Assembly: GCA_027604505.1 (NCBI GenBank)
Contig: JADIIX010000086.1
Coordinates: 1 to 64,000 of the forward strand
Source of the DNA: Gonapodya sp. JEL0774
Taxonomy: Eukaryota; Monoblepharomycota; Monoblepharidomycetes; Monoblepharidales; Gonapodyaceae
Direction of reading: 5' to 3'
DNA: 64,000 nucleotides
The notes beneath the pieces were generated by a model, which searched no databases, had not been told where the DNA came from, and saw only the letters and a program-made list of their open reading frames with translations. Position 1 is the first letter of the stretch, and each line of letters opens with the position of its first letter. A program made the position numbers and the translations under genes. This document shows, one piece after another, positions 1 through 11,059 of this stretch.

Positions 1-3
1 GGG

Positions 4-173
4 TGTTGTGGTATTGACACCTTGCACATGACCACAGCCTACACATGTATATAAGGCACAACTAGCACCACATAATAGGATCACACTTCACATCATCTCA
101 CACTCCAGGCCTATCACTAGGCCACCATCCCATCATAGGGCTGAGATCGATACGTAGTGACAGCCCCACTACA
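4..173. repeat. possible solo LTR (170 bp)
   Basis: The stretch begins TGTTGTGG and ends CCACTACA, which are near-perfect inverted ends (7 of 8 bases) of the TG...CA type found on LTR retrotransposons. A TATATAAGG box lies inside at about 48-56. No matching second copy, primer-binding site or reverse transcriptase is visible in the window. The left flank is cut at the window edge, so a target-site duplication cannot be tested. This is an inference from terminal structure only. Confidence 0.35.
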
Positions 174-910
174 GCAGGGACAGGCAGTGTCACTGCACGA
201 GAAGCGGTGAGGAACGTGTTGAAGTGTGTGAAGCACCGTTGGTGGTACTCCCACTCGTTCACTCGCGGCTGGGGGGTTGTCGGGTATTTGTGGTCGAGGT
301 CGAAATGAGCGATGATTCCGAAGGGGGTGTGGTACGGTTGACCCGCGGGATCAAGGAGGGGAATCTCGCCGAGGAGAAGATTGTCGAGATGAAGAAAGAA
401 AACGTCGTTTGGTACGACGAGATCGATGCCGGTGGGAAGGAGCCGGCGCGGAACGATTTGGACGAGGAGGGGGTCGCGGACTGAGTTGCGGCCCTTGTAC
501 TCGAAAGGTTTTCGGAGGTCGACGGGGGTGTAAGGGAGAACTTCCTCGGTCGACCCAGTGATTTGGCGAGTGTGCGTGCGGAGGGGGGAGTTTCCGAGGT
601 CGCAACGTTCGGTGGTGAGGATGACCGAAACGCCAAGGAGAACTTCGCTGTAGGTGACGGGGGTGTTACATTCTCCGCGGTACGCAAGAACCTGTTGGTA
701 GGTTTCGAGCGCGATTATCCAGGAGCGCTGGTATGTTTCGGATGCGGTGGCCCAGAGTGGGAGGACCGTATGAGGATTCACGTGCGCACCGAAGAGAGAG
801 GCGAGGCTGATCGAAGTGCGTATTGCGAGCCCACGATCGCATAAACGCGCCGAGACAGAGAGAATTGAGGACTGGGGATGGCCCAGTGTATCAGTAGGTT
901 GAGCGCGTCA
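98..910 (-). CDS. unrecognised protein, 3' part of a multi-exon gene
   Basis: A minus-strand frame stays open from 910 down to a stop at 98, giving about 270 residues of well-mixed composition. It contains short hydrophobic stretches and a His/Tyr/Trp-rich part near the C-terminus (NEWEYHQRCFTHFNTF). No convincing ATG lies in the frame, so the true start is probably in an upstream exon between about 950 and 1250. I do not recognise a family. The last 25 or so codons run through the candidate LTR at 4-173, so the natural C-terminus may have been replaced by the insertion. Confidence 0.4.
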
Positions 911-1249
911 CTGGTTTGGTTACCAGGACTTGACTGGATTGGTTCCCAGCGCACTCTTCCGTTGCCAGATGACCGCCGATACTACGGTCGGGACGTGGGA
1001 GGCGGGTTTCGAGTGGTGATGGGGCGATTTGGGTGGTTTTCGACGTCGAGAAGAAAAACGAAGGCACTGGCCGAAGCAACACGAGGGTCCGGGAAGCGAC
1101 GCGGGGGAGGCGGATCGTGGCAGTAGGGGGCACCAAATGTGGTGGTTCGCGGTGGAACCAGTGGGTTTCTGTCCCGAAACTCAATTGTATGTGTGTCTGA
1201 ACTCTGGTACAATGTCACCAAGCGGTCACAGCTGAGCCGCCGGCACAAC

Positions 1250-2066
1250 TAAGATCACTAGAAAAATCTAAAAACTACTCTATGTGCACCTATATACTAA
1301 TAGATATCATGTCTATCCAAGGAATGGGTACCGCGACCACGGGTGACGCGTGGAGGTGAACGGGGGCGACTGTTGCCGCGCTCATGAGGTCACGTGACTC
1401 CGGCTAAACTCCCGCGTTTAGCCGTCGTCTCACAACAGTCATATTTGAAAAGCAATCTCAAGCCATGAACGCACCCATGTGAAGCTCTTACCGCACGTTT
1501 TTGAAGAAATGCCGCATGGACTTCAATTGTTGCTGCACCCTCTCCAAAACTACAAGCCAATGCCGTGCATTCTTTGAACAGGGCTTGATGACACGGTGTG
1601 ACGAATAAGGGAATGGAGGACACACTAGTGTTGCTACGCAAGCAAGCGATCTGAGAAATCCGCCCTTACAGACAGATTTATGCTCTGTAGCACTCACAAT
1701 GAAGTTACATGAAACCTGTAGCTTAAAACTACAAGTTACGATGGACCTGACAACAGTCATCACTTCTTCACGTCCAGCACAAAATGAAGATGGCGGAGTT
1801 TGATGTGGCCTTCTTGCATTAAAAGCATCCATCCACTTGTGGATGCACCCGCAGCTGAGACATGAGATACCGGGTGCACGTGGTCCTAACAACATCCCCA
1901 CCGCGAATCAAAAAACTAAATATACACGCAATCATTATATGTCGCAAAATCTGTCTCGAACAAACAAAACTATTCTACAGCTCCCACCCTCTTTGCTGTA
2001 AACTTGTTGTACGAAGTTCAAAATACGCGAGTCATTCACCGGCTCGCATTACCATCACCACCCTTA
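1250..2066. other. no convincing gene
   Basis: Several short open frames exist on both strands, but none has protein-like composition joined by plausible splice sites. The stretch lies between the unknown minus-strand gene on the left and the 3' end of the membrane-protein gene on the right. Confidence 0.4.
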
Positions 2067-3768
2067 TCACTCAACATCGTCCGCATAAACGGGTAGACCA
2101 GTTTTAGAGTCCCACCCCACTTGCTCAAAATGATCGTTCTGGAACAATTCCACCCAGTTCGAGTTCCCGGCACAAATGAGGGACTCCAACCTCTGCGCGC
2201 GTTTGAGGACCGCATTGCGGAATAACCCTGGGCGCATACGTTCTTGTGAGGACGTTAGCGAAGCTAGGATGCGAGAGGCGCTACACGATGTCGATTTATA
2301 GCAGGAATGATGATCAGCATTGTAGTAATGCAGGGTGCATTTATATGAAATTGTATAGCGCAAAAAGCACACGCACCAGGAGCATTCCAAATCCGCAAGC
2401 TCGGCAGGAGCCAAGTTGTTGAGTGGTGGTGGCTGGTCGACACGATCAGGACCGCTTGAGGCGCCAGGTGGAACAGGGAGGTAGCTTGGATGAGAGACCA
2501 TTGTGCGCCACGGTTGTGTTTTTGTTGTGTTATAGCATGCCATCACAGTTTGATTGTGTGGTCTCCGGCTCTTTGCAAAATGGTCCGTCACGTTGATGAC
2601 AAGGTCGCCGAGCGCGAGTGAGATCAGCTCAGAGTTACCATAAAAAGGGTTTTGTCTAGTGGTCCAAGGAGGTAACAACGAAGTGTGAACGAGCAGAAGG
2701 GAGTTATGACAAAATGCGCCCGTGGGCTGGCTGCTCCACGGCTCACACTGGCCAACAATTGATCTCGGTGGTTTGATTGGTGTCGTTGTTTCCCGTATGC
2801 TCCGGGTACCATGTCTGCGGTCTCACACGAGCTCCAACCATGATCGTATCGAGTAAAAAAATCGACGTTGAGTTGATGTGGACATCCACAATGTACTTCA
2901 TGTCTTGCTCTTTGGCGCACTTGGCTCCAAGACGGGTGAAGAAGAGGGCTCGGAGGTCTTGAGCCGTGATGTTGGCGCGAGAGCTCGCCATAGTCGCGGA
3001 ATTCCCAATGTATTGTTGAAGTGTCGTGTCAACATGAGCCCAGTGATCTTCTTGATCCTTGTGCGCCGGGGACATCTTCCCCCGAATGTCAAGGATCTAA
3101 CAGAGTTGAGTCAAGTTGAGAGTGAAAATATGCACAACGAACGGCGAGCATTTTCGATGCACACTTACCACTCCACCGCATGCAGCATCGGCCGCGTCAA
3201 AGAATGCTTCCACTCCGCGGCGACAATCATTTGAGCACTGTCCCATCAACTGAAGGTACCTGCTAGAAAATTAAAGTAGCGTAGAAAAGCAGTATAATCA
3301 GCTCGAACTCCGTTGTTAAAATTGATGTGCGTGAATTTACCGTTCTAGGCCACAACTCCTTTCATCCATTAATTCTGGGAGTGTGATCCACATGAAATCC
3401 GAAATGAGTCTCCTGTTATCGTAGCGAAATGGACTATTCATCTCCCCTTCAATCTCTTTCACGCAAAATGCCGAGTTGTTTCCAGTCAGGACACTTGACG
3501 GAGCCGGTCTTCGACAAGCGGTACGCACGTTGTCCCAGGACTTGGAGTCAGAGAGAAACCCAATACATGCGTGCTCAGGAGTGTGGACGACATGCGGTCC
3601 CACTGCGATTCCCGTATTTGGAGGTTTAGGAAAGAACAGGAGAAATGCCACAACGGCGGTAAGGGCGGCACTGCACAGGATGGAGAGCGAAAGCGAGAGT
3701 TTCAGGACGAAGGAGGATGGCTTGCGACGCGGATCGGCATCGTCGTTGGCGATCCGTGAGTATTCCAT
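2067..3768 (-). CDS. single-pass membrane protein with Cys-containing ectodomain
   Basis: I do not recognise the family. The start chosen is the ATG at 3768 (MEYSRIANDD). About 20 polar residues are followed by one hydrophobic segment (LSLSLSILCSAALTAVVAF, continuing into LLFF) and then a long, mostly polar part with several Asn glycosylation sites. Exons can be joined by eye: the segment ending SCGLE joins YLQLMGQCSNDC at an acceptor near 3260, ACGGV joins ILDIRGKMSPAHK near 3100, and VGAR joins CEPWSSQPTG by an intron near 2750-2830. A further in-frame intron near 2280-2370 is likely. Topology suggests a type II surface protein with the N-terminus inside. The paired Cys spacing (CSNDC...AACGG) suggests disulphides. 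Function is unknown. Confidence 0.55.
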
Positions 3769-3916
3769 TTTGCGGGAGGAGTTTGTGTGTGGTTTGGTGT
3801 GGAACTGCACGTATTCAGACGGACACGTTGCACATCCAAATGATTGCGTGGACACATATTACTGTAAGTATCTTCTCAGCACTCTAAAATGGGGTACAAC
3901 AACAATTGTCGCCTTG

Positions 3917-4600
3917 TCACCGATCGAGTACCACCACCCCCCTTTTTCCCCGTCCTCGTCCTCCAAGCATTTGGTGCAACATTTGTCCAAACTTCTTGAT
4001 GATACTTGCACGCTCAGCTAGCTTGACTTGGTGCACTCCAAGTGACGCCGAGGGATTCTTGAGAAGGCCAAACGTGCGGAAGTGCGGGTCGCACAACTGG
4101 TATGCAGCTTCTGGCGCCCAGATGCCGCTTTCTTCGATTTTGGCCACATGAACCCAGTCCATTATAGCGAGGAGCGTCAAGGACCGAAGCGATGGAAATG
4201 CTGAAACAATTTGTGGGAGTGCATAGAAGACAGGGTCCAGCTGGTCTTCCGCTTTGGACATTCCCGTGACTGTGAGTTCTGTGAGTGAGGTGGTCCTTGT
4301 GCCGACAAGAGAATGGACCATATCGGAGACGTCGTTGCTGCAGCTATCTCGTCCCAGGGTGATGTGTTTGCATGAGGGGAAGCGCCCCGTGTTTGTCACG
4401 AAGGTGCTGTGGTATGCCTTTGATTGCACCATCGCAGGTCACAGATTCAATGTCTGGGAAGGATGTCTGGCCCGGAATGGAACACAGCATTTTTCTTCGG
4501 TGTCAGAAGATCAAAATGGCTTGCTCATGATTGAAGCCTTTGACGGAACTTGTACAGAGCCGGAGATTTTCCAGGAAGATCTAACGAGGGTTTGTTAGGA
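3917..4600 (-). pseudogene. leucine-rich (F-box/LRR-like) gene fragment
   Basis: A 170-residue minus-strand frame ending at 3917 contains LRR-like periodicity (SLTELTVTG, then FPSLRSLTLLAIMD) and a charged C-terminus. Upstream, a second frame shows FPDIESVTCDGAI and IFLENLRLC, again LRR-like, but the pieces lie in different frames. No N-terminal F-box or start is visible, and similarity stops near 4600 where low-complexity DNA begins. It resembles the C-terminal half of the F-box/LRR proteins common in fungi. I read it as truncated or decayed, though a multi-exon gene with a lost 5' end cannot be excluded. Confidence 0.35.
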
Positions 4601-5632
4601 TCTACCTAAATGACTCTAGCAGCCTCTTCCAAATTCTACCTAAATCTAGACGTTTTGGCGCAAGAGAATCCTAGACTGAAACCCTTAATCGGCGTCTAGG
4701 TTGCATCTAGCTAGACGTTTTGAGCATTCTTCCCCCCGGAATATGCTTGTATTTACATTGCGACGTTTAGAATGTTGCGCGAGATGTTATCTTTGGAACT
4801 ATCATATGTATTACGTTTGACTATGTGGGATACATTATACGTAAACCAATAACAACTACACGTGGCACCTTCTCTTTCATTCGCATTTGGACCCCCAAAC
4901 CAAGAACTCACCATTCATGAATTGGGTTGCAACTGATTCACTGGACTCCGCGTGTCCTTGCTGGTCGCGTACTGCGGGTGAAACTTGTAGCGTGATCATG
5001 TGTGGATGACATTAGTTTCCGAAAAGACACACAGCAGAGGCAGTTCAGCAACTCACAATGATTGCATACAATCGATTGATGTCCTTGTGTAACCTGGATC
5101 GTGATAATCTAGATAATTGAACGGGCTGTGATGTGCGAGGTGTGACTCCGAGATTGGGAACATGGCCCCAACATCCTGTGTATTTACAGCCTCTAGCTAT
5201 TACAATACAAATGAATCCACGCTCTCTCCAGTTCCACCCTATTCCACCCTCCCAGTGTCAGACCTGCTTCAGCTGACAGTTCTCAGTTAAACACTTGGTC
5301 TCTTTTGAGACTTGATCAAACATTTGATCTCTTTTTAGACTTGAGAGTTGCCAAACAATCCACCAAGATCTGACTCTCAGTACATACCACTCCTTAATTT
5401 TTGATTGTTGGGTTATGAGTACTGCCCTTAATCCTTATTGTGAAATGGTGTTTATTTGTTGTTGTTTCGCTAGAAATACATGTTATTACATTAATTGTGT
5501 TTCTTTCAAATGGAACATTGCTATTTTGCATCAACCTTCGCTTAGCTCCTTGCAACAACCAAAAAGAGTATTTCCACTTCCGACAGTTCCAATTATCCAA
5601 ATCTTGGCAGAACTGCGCACCCCTTCACCTTT
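4601..5632. other. intergenic DNA with short direct repeats
   Basis: No gene is supported. The left part repeats CTAGACGTTTT (near 4656 and 4711) and ACCTAAAT motifs. At about 5290-5345 a unit of roughly 24 bases, ending TTTGAGACTTGA in one copy and TTTTAGACTTGA in the next, is present twice in tandem. The rest is AT-rich. Confidence 0.5.
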
Positions 5633-5708
5633 TCAATATTCCGTGATCCGTCTCCCACAATTTAGTGTTGATCGAGGCCTCATCTGTATCTCAGGAACCC
5701 ATCCACAC

Positions 5709-7597
5709 TCAGCGTTTTCCTTTATCCGCAGTATCCCTCCCACTGAGCTGATAGCGCCCAAGTTGAGAAGCCTCCACCAAGGAATTCGTGACATCTCGTT
5801 GATTTTCCTTCGCGATATGTTTGTCCGGGCTTCGTGAACGCGTCCTCGTTCGTCCGGTTTTATCTTTGTGCTTGCCACTAGTCGAGGGACTCCGACGCCG
5901 AGGCCGTTTTTTGGCAGCTCTACCAGATGAACTCCTTGAGCGAGAATGTCTCCGCTCGCCTTGTTTCCGTACAACTCCCCTGCTTTGCGCCGTCGCGTTG
6001 TCATTCTTGTCCGGGCTTCGCAGCTGCGCGAGAAGCTTCTGTAACTTTTCCCTGTCTGACTGAAGTGGAATCCTGGATAGAATATCTTGCAGCTCATTCG
6101 AGTTATCTGGTTCCTGCTGTACCGGTTCACCTCGAGGGCGTACGGGACTCGGGGATCGAGGTCGCGAGGCCGGCGGCTGCACAATAAGTGCGTCGCGGCG
6201 ACTGGGTGGAGCACTGCGGGAACGGCTGCGGCTACGACTGATGCTCCTTGAGGGAGTGCGACTGAAGCTCCGCGAGCGGCTGTGACTGAAACTCCGTGAG
6301 CTCCTCGAGCGGCTCCGACTTCGAGAGGGACTTGGGGTGAAGCTCCGACTGGTCCGAGAGGAGCTACGAGAGCGGCTGCGAGACGGGTTCCATGTCTGCC
6401 GGCGTCCGCGGTCGCGGGAACGACTTCGGGAGCGACTGTGAGCTGAGGGGATGGACGGGAGGTCGTTGCAAGAATGATTGGTTGGGGGTCCCGCTCTCGT
6501 GGCAATGAAGAAAACCCGCTGGAGGGGGTTCAAAAGGTGCAGATTTGATAAAAGAATCCGGTTGTCTTCAGGATCGAACGCCTGCACCCGCTCCACCTGC
6601 GGCGGCGGTGGAGGAGGGGGCAGCAGTTGCGGTACAGCCAGTCCAGCTGGTCCGGGGTCACCTACTCCCGCTGGCGGAGGTCGATTGCGGACGGGGAGGA
6701 AACGGAAGGGGATATAGGTCCAGGCTGGGGGAAATGGGAGGTGCTCAGAGCAAACGTTCAATAAGGACGTGAAAAGGCGCTTCGCCGGATTCGTCCATTG
6801 CCAGTTTGCATTTCCGCTGAAGAAAGCGCTACTGATGTCTTGTTAGTACAGCTCCGGGTCCCAGAGTGCTTCCTCTGTGCAGTCGGTTGGCAGCCGCAAG
6901 CACCTGAATAGGTGTTGCGAGCATGCCGAGATGTCCGGCTAGTACTCTCCTTACCCACAGATGGGCGAGTCCGGACCGGACTACATGCTCACGGTGGTTG
7001 ATCCGCTTCGCAAAGGGTCTCCCGTTCTCTGCTTCCCATTTTTCCAACTCGTATGTGAGCTCATCCAGAATGGCCGGACCTACACCCGTAATCTTTTGTT
7101 GTATCTTTTCGGGAGTTCTGATGGTGTAAGGGTACTGGGCGAGGTCGTTAAGAGCCTGAAAGAAGGAATAATTGAGACGCAGCGGAGAGCGGCAGCAAAA
7201 GAGAGTCAATGCAGTTAAACACGGCGACAACCAAAAGCCATCGTCGCGAGTCTCCGATAAAAGTGCGCGTGGTGTTTGGGACTCTTACGTGTTGTGTACT
7301 GACCTTCTTCAACGTCGCCTTCTTCCCCCGGGACTGGCGACTGTCGTCGAGTCTGTTTAGCATTCTGGTCAGACATTCAAAAATAGCAGGATTCCTGCTT
7401 TTCTTTGGACATTTCTCCCAGCGCATTGTTGCTCTTGGGTGGAGACGAATGCGCGGTAGAATGTGGGGAATGCCGGGCGCGAATGCGGGGACATGTACGG
7501 TCAACCTGCGACCAAAGCTGATGCCCGGTCCGCCCATGTCTCCCATTTCCCCCACCCGCTCTTGCTCCATGCGAGCAGGAAAGGGGGAAATGGGCAA
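5709..7597 (-). CDS. MUS81-type N-terminal HhH region joined to an RS-rich domain
   Basis: The first exon ends KKATLKK at a GTCAGT donor (about 7295). A TTTCAG acceptor near 7163 joins it to ALNDLAQYPYTIRTPEK, followed by ITGVGPAILDELTYELEKW. This matches the helix-hairpin-helix region at the N-terminus of MUS81 (NPLF...KAL..L..YPLPL.S). Later exons do not give the MUS81 winged helix or ERCC4 nuclease. They give a proline run and then a domain dominated by Arg-Ser dipeptides from about 6450 to 6190, a short coiled piece (LQSDREKLQKLLAQLRSP), and a second RS/RK-rich tail. RS domains usually act in splicing complexes in the nucleus. The join near 6770 is uncertain, so two adjacent genes are possible. 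The start at 7597 is one of several in-frame ATGs. Confidence 0.5.
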
Positions 7598-7619
7598 GTC
7601 TCATTTGCACAGGCAATAA

Positions 7620-8006
7620 ATAGCATGAAGATCCATGACTTTTAACTAGTAGCCGTGTTTCCGATGCACGATACCATACCTATTTTCTCTGGCCGTGCAC
7701 ACCAAAGTTCCTATACATTGTACCCGCTGCGGCAACCGGCCTCCAGTGTTTCTTCCTCTTCCTTCCCGTCCGCTTTGATTGCACCAGAATTCCCATGCAA
7801 CAAGTCCGGGAGCAATAATACTCTCAACCGCTAATACAAGCCGTTCGCCCTCTCATGCGCACACCAATGGCAGCTCTCGTGTTCTTTTGTGTTACATAAG
7901 TGTATAATGGGAATATCGTGTGGCGGCTCACGTTAGGCTCGCCAGGCATTAAATAGTACTAGTGACGATAAACCAGCGTAAAGGAACGCGACGTCTTTCT
8001 GTCTCA
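7620..8006. other. intergenic; no gene seen
   Basis: This stretch holds the 3' flank of the presenilin gene and the 5' flank of the HhH/RS gene, both on the minus strand. I see no supported coding frame or RNA gene in it. Confidence 0.5.
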
Positions 8007-10248
8007 TTAAATGAACACTACTCCTCCTACTATCTTGCCCACTCCCAATGCTGACGCATCTCCACTGATAGTCTCCCATTCCACCAGCCCCTCCAAAAAT
8101 GGAATCACGAGAACTCGCGTTGCAAAGTAGAATATCAACCCGAGTGCAATGGAAATAGGAAGTGCAGGGAGCGCTTTGCGGAATATTGCGAGGAGGAAAA
8201 TGGTCATAGTGAGACCTGTTACGGCAGAGAGAGCGGTAGTGGTGGTCGTCGGCCAAGTGAAGAGTGCTGATGTGACGATGAGAATGATGTGTGGATAAAG
8301 CGTGATGCGTGATGCGTGCAGAATGTGAAACGGAGGAGCGCACGTAAGATCCCATAAGGATGGGGAAATCGCCTGGGTGAAAAACGACATACCTGCCCTG
8401 GATACCATGACCGAATAGAAAACAAAGTCTCCCAGTCCAAGTTTTAAACCGCTCCTTTCTTCTTCCTCTTCATCCTCTTCGTCCAACGGCGTGCGTTCAC
8501 TTGACCTTGCCGGTCGATCCCGGCTCCCACCGTGGCTATTCACAGCTCCATTTTGACGACCATTTCCCGACACTAGACCCGTCTCGCTCACACTCCCTGG
8601 TCTTTCGACTTCCAAACTACCCACCTGTCCTGCTACTGGTGCTGCACTGCCCAACAGTCCTCCTCGCGACGAAAAGCTCCCTGCATCCCATCCAGTCGCA
8701 CTTCCTCGCTCGTCTTCTTCACCTCCATGACTGGCACGGTGCGCCTCCGAGCCCGTCGACCCTAATCGTGCCACCAAACCTAACGGTATTACAGTCTCGC
8801 CACCATCAGGTGCGTTCCCTGAGCTCGCGGACCGTGTTGCAACAATCTCAGCACCGGGAGAGTCAGGTACGGAGGTTACTGTGGCAGTGGTTTGTGTATC
8901 TACAATTCGAGTCCCGTTGGTATCGACGGCAAGAGAAGGCGACAGTTTGTGGCCCGTTGTTTGCACTGCTGTTGCAGACTCAGGGCCAGGGACGGGCTCA
9001 CTCGCCATCATCCACACCATGGCAGTGTAGAGCAAGCCGGGTATTTCACGGTTCTGATTTCGCGAAGATTCAACGAGGATGCGGAGGGGACCATAAGGAC
9101 TGAGAACGGCGAAGAGGTCTGACAGAGAGGTGACGAGACAAATAAAGAGGAGTGGAACGGGGCAGAGAAATCGTGTTCGAAATATAACAGGAATGAGAAC
9201 TCAGTGTGCTCGGGCGCTTGAAGCGCTTAACAGGCACAACCCACCCCACCCCGCAAGCAACCCCAATAAAATCCAGGTCGTCCATTCGGCCAGCCCCGTG
9301 AAGCTAAATGCCATCAAGCTGCTCATAAGCACCAGATAGCACTGCTGGATCCATAATGGCCCCTTCCAGAAAATGACGAGCACCCCACCGATGGCAAGAT
9401 TGAATACCATGAATACCGTGCTAGGAAGGTCTAGCGCAATATCCAGTTTATAGCATATGCCTGCCAAGAGGTCGTATCCAAACAAGGCGAGTAAACTTGT
9501 GACAACAAGTGCGAAAATGCCAAACAAGATTCTCATGCAGTTGAAGTAGAAGAGGGCGACGATAATGATGGTAGCTACGACTATTTGGGAGAGGATTATA
9601 AGGGCATTGGCAAGGGAGTCGAGGAACTGTTGAGAAGAGGGGGCGTTGGTGTAATCCGTTGATCCACCGACGTACTGATAGGAAGCGGGTGCGTAGCTGC
9701 GGAGAAGAAGAATGTCAGAATAGCTTCTGCGATTTCGTGCTTCGTCGAATTTCCATTTTCGTTCAGTTCGCATTAATCGCTGGGAGGAATTCGATTCCTC
9801 CAGGTTGAATTTCAGACACATAACACAAAACTCACCCTCCATCGTCGCCGCCACCCCGGACGACCTTCACCCAGATGACAGATAAAATGATACAGGCAAA
9901 AACTGGTTTGAGGATAGTGTACATCTGGTTCATGTAGAACTTAAGGTCTTCGGCGAACTCTTCGGGGGTGGGTTCCGGTTCCTGAGCATCGTCATGGCCC
10001 GGTGACGGAGAGCGCCGTGTTTGTGTCGGACTAGTTCCAGGCGCAGAAGGAATTGTTGCGGGAATAGAAACAGTCTGGTTAGGCGTGTCTTGAGTGAGAG
10101 TGTCTGCGGATGAAGCGGTATTCAACGAGCCATTCGGAGGGTTTCTGCTCGAGCGAATGTAGTTCAGAATAGAAGATGGGTAACGATTTGATGGCGATTG
10201 CGATGGGTTAGGAGGGGGCGGGCGAGCAGATGGCGTGGTCTGGGACAT
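8007..10248 (-). CDS. presenilin-like intramembrane aspartyl protease
   Basis: Presenilin is the catalytic subunit of gamma-secretase-type membrane proteases, and nine membrane segments are usual. Four exons can be joined by eye: 10248-9836, 9696-9245, 9118-8393 and 8266-8007. Together they give an uninterrupted frame of 616 codons. Family landmarks appear in order: YQYVGGSTDY, FWKGPLWIQQCYL, AEWTTWILLG, the TM6 aspartate at about residue 289, LFAVLSPYGPLRILVE, LYTAMVWMM, the TM7 motif GLGDF with its aspartate at about 519, and the PALP signature (KALPALPISI). Two features are unusual. The residue before the TM6 aspartate is Trp (WD) where the family has Tyr (YD), if the splice inferred at 9245/9118 is right. 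The TM6-TM7 loop is also long, Ser/Gly-rich and acidic. An N-terminal Pro/Ser-rich tail of about 115 residues precedes TM1. Confidence 0.88.
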
Positions 10249-10339
10249 CGTTCAGGTGAGTTCCCAGTGAGGGAATGAGCAGGTGAAGAATATGAGGCAG
10301 CGAGACCAGCTGTGTATAAAGACTTGATGACGAATTCTC

Positions 10340-10760
10340 TCTCAAATTGATTCTTCCGTGTTCTGGTTGATAATAACTGTGTCGAAGTAGTGAGCAGCAC
10401 ATGGTTCTGCCGTCACTGCTGTCTCGCACATCATAGAATGTGCCATTTTCCCGAGCAAGCAGATGACCACCATGATCGAGTCCCAAACCTTGTCCTGATA
10501 GGTACACTTCGGCAATTTCGTCATAAAGTCCATCTGTATCTGGTCCCATAGCTTTTCAGATGGACCGATTGGCTGTATCAGTCTGTATGGCTTGTGATGT
10601 CCTGCCTTTGTCATCTGGCATGAGACACACGATCTAACGTAGTCCGCGACGTCCTTCTTATCCGTTTCCCAGTGGTACCCGTCGATCTGGACTTTGCTCG
10701 GCAGGCGGCAACTAAGTGAGTCTCACACATGGGAGAAGTATACACATGACATTCTGTTAG
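10340..10760 (-). mobile_element. Ty3/gypsy-type integrase fragment
   Basis: Reading the minus strand gives a zinc-finger-like end (YHW...DYVRSCVSCQMTKAG) followed by LWDQIQMDFMTKLP and WDSIMVVICLLGKMAHS. This is the HHCC region running into the first catalytic Asp of a retroviral-type integrase, as in Ty3/gypsy elements. The frame stops at about 10342 after roughly 80 residues of the core domain. No reverse transcriptase, RNase H or LTR was seen nearby. It is a decayed relic lying directly upstream of the presenilin start codon at 10248. Confidence 0.75.
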
Positions 10761-11059
10761 TTCTGCATGCTGAATCTCACTTTCGATTTCGCAATTGGAC
10801 ATTAGCTACCATCAATATTAAGGTCAGTCTAGATACGCTACCTGTCAGTACAGACCATCACATCTGCTCTGACTTTGGCCTTTGTTGAGACTCATCTCTT
10901 ACTATCGTTCAATGGTATGAATTTCTATTCATTACACCACAGCATGTACTGTCTGACTCCACTCTCTTTGACCTCTCTGCCGTTCCCCTGAACCGGTAAG
11001 GCAAAGCCATCAGTCGATCGGCAATGGGTTCACAAAACACTTATGAAGACCTCACCTGA

